The position numbers and the translations under genes are program-made. A DNA stretch of 61,669 bases. It comes from Betaproteobacteria bacterium (GTDB lineage Bacteria; Pseudomonadota; Gammaproteobacteria; Burkholderiales; Rhodocyclaceae). Shown piece after piece: positions 60,548-61,669 of this stretch; position 1 is the stretch's first letter; every line of letters starts with the position of its first letter. The stretch covers positions 1-61,669 of the forward strand of contig JACRAR010000012.1 of NCBI GenBank assembly GCA_016234745.1. The letters run 5' to 3'. Under the pieces are notes generated by a model. That model worked only from the letters and a program-made list of their open reading frames with translations. It searched no databases and was not told where the DNA came from.

Positions 60548-61669
60548 ATGACCACTCCTCCAATAATGACTCTCCAGGCAGCGTTGCATCAGGCTGTCAA
60601 TTCCCTGGAGGCGGGACGCTACGCGGAAGTGGAAGTGCAGACCAGTCTGCTGGTCGGTCAGCATCCGGATCTTGGATTGGCCTGGAAACTCCTGGGAATT
60701 TCGCTCCAGGCGCAGGCTAAAGAGGCTTTGCCCGTGTTGCGGATGGCAGCGAAACTATTGCCCGATGACGCTGCAGCGCACAGCAACTTGGGCAGCGCTT
60801 TGCGGGAATTCGGCCAACTCAATGATGCCGTGGCAAGTTGCCAGCGCGCTCTGAACCTCCATCCCGATTACGCCCAGGCCCTCAACAATCTGGGTGCAGC
60901 ACTGTTTGATCTTGGGCAATACGATGCCGCTGTGGCATGTTGCCAGCATGCGTTGGCGCTTGAACCCAGTTACGCCGAGGCTCACAACAACCTGGGGAAT
61001 GCCTTGACCAAGCTGGGACAATTCGATAGTGCTGAATTGCCTTATTTGGTGGCGCTGATTATCAGACCCGATTACACCGAGGCCTACAACAACCTGGGCA
61101 ATGCCCTGAAATGCCTCGGCCGATTCGATAGTGCAACGGCAAATTACGGGAAAGCTTTAGCGATTAATTCGGATTACGCTGAAGCGTACAACAACCTGGG
61201 CAACGTACAGCAAGTCCTTGGGCAACTCGATAACGCGCTGGCGAGTTGTCGCCGGGCGCTGGAACTGAAACCGGATTTCGCCGAGGCAAACAACAACCTT
61301 GGTTATGCTTTCGAAATTCTCGGGCAACTCGATCATGCCTTGGCCAGTTACCATCGGGCGCTGCGCATCAAACCCGATTTCGCCGCAGTGCGCAATGGCC
61401 TGCTGTTCATGCACAACTACCTATCCGACCAGCCGGCGGCGGCGATGCTGGCCGAAGCGAAGAGCTTTGGGGAACTGGTGGCGCGGCAGGCGCATCCCTA
61501 CACGACCTGGGCCAACGACCGGAAGGTGGATCGGTGCCTGCGGGTGGGGATCGTCTCGGCGGACCTGTGGAACCACCCGGTCGGCTACTTTGCTGAAAAC
61601 GTCCTGGCGGCCCTGGCCGCCCATGCCGCAGGCCGCCTGGAAGTGGTTGCCTACGTCAGCCATACCCGC
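60548..61669 (+). CDS. TPR/O-GlcNAc-transferase-like protein, 2 (partial, runs off window)
   Basis: 374 codons from ATG 60548 to the window end, still open. About eight TPR units (AEAYNNLGNALKCLGRFDSA pattern) reach residue 285; the GT41-like domain then begins with LRVGIVSADLWNHPVGYF, including the catalytic-type His. The rest is outside the window. It is a paralogue of the gene at 55977 and starts divergent from flagellin 2. The same glycosylation role is inferred. Confidence 0.88.
   Translation, partial: MTTPPIMTLQAALHQAVNSLEAGRYAEVEVQTSLLVGQHPDLGLAWKLLGISLQAQAKEALPVLRMAAKLLPDDAAAHSNLGSALREFGQLNDAVASCQRALNLHPDYAQALNNLGAALFDLGQYDAAVACCQHALALEPSYAEAHNNLGNALTKLGQFDSAELPYLVALIIRPDYTEAYNNLGNALKCLGRFDSATANYGKALAINSDYAEAYNNLGNVQQVLGQLDNALASCRRALELKPDFAEANNNLGYAFEILGQLDHALASYHRALRIKPDFAAVRNGLLFMHNYLSDQPAAAMLAEAKSFGELVARQAHPYTTWANDRKVDRCLRVGIVSADLWNHPVGYFAENVLAALAAHAAGRLEVVAYVSHTR

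Overview
This window is one nearly unbroken chemotaxis and flagellar locus from a Gram-negative bacterium. The gene set includes a P ring and an L ring (flgI, flgH), FlhF/FlhG, MotC/MotD-type stators, a FleS/FleR two-component pair, FliA/FlgM and CheZ. The high-GC coding, YcgR/PilZ protein and FlgA/FlgN/FlgM order suggest a polarly flagellated betaproteobacterium (Rhodocyclales/Nitrosomonadales-like). That placement is inference from gene content, not a database match.

Layout. Positions 1-8583 (+) hold the end of a methyl-accepting chemotaxis protein, then cheR, cheD, cheB, a STAS protein, two tandem cheV genes, cheY, cheZ and cheA. Positions 8767-16832 (+) hold flhB, flhA, flhF, flhG, fliA, motC and motD. 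Positions 16840-18479 (-) hold flgN, flgM and flgA. Positions 18693-32347 (+) hold flgBCDEFGHIJKL and a small lipoprotein gene. Positions 32287-43596 (-) hold the export, switch and basal-body block; in transcription order it is fliF, G, H, I, J, K, L, M, N, O, P, Q, R. Positions 43797-47956 (+) hold fleS, fleR, fliE and a passenger quinone oxidoreductase gene. Positions 48051-55392 (-) hold a ycgR-like gene, a short FlhB C-terminal homologue, a second fliK-like gene, two fliT-like genes, fliS, fliD and flagellin 1. The last part alternates a TPR/O-GlcNAc-transferase-like gene (+), flaG and flagellin 2 (-), and a second TPR/OGT-like gene (+) cut by the window end.

Regulation readable in the sequence. 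Sigma-54 (-24/-12) elements lie upstream of flgB, flgK, fliE, fliK and flagellin 1. The FleR-like activator carries the GAFTGA loop needed to activate sigma-54. Sigma-28 promoters of the form TAAAGTTT-N11-GCCGATAA lie upstream of flgM and flagellin 2, and probably flgK. No flhDC is seen. This is a Pseudomonas/Vibrio-like RpoN-FleSR-FliA cascade, with the two near-identical flagellins apparently assigned to different sigma factors.

Most unusual features: a 13-bp palindrome GGCAA-N3-TTGCC at three gene starts or intergenic regions; a short dispersed repeat at the 3' ends of at least five flagellar genes; very long FlgE, FlgK and FlgL with repeated modules; an FlhG whose Walker A lysines are both arginine; two OGT-like glycosyltransferases interleaved with the two flagellins; and a 10-bp perfect hairpin just before the fliO start codon.
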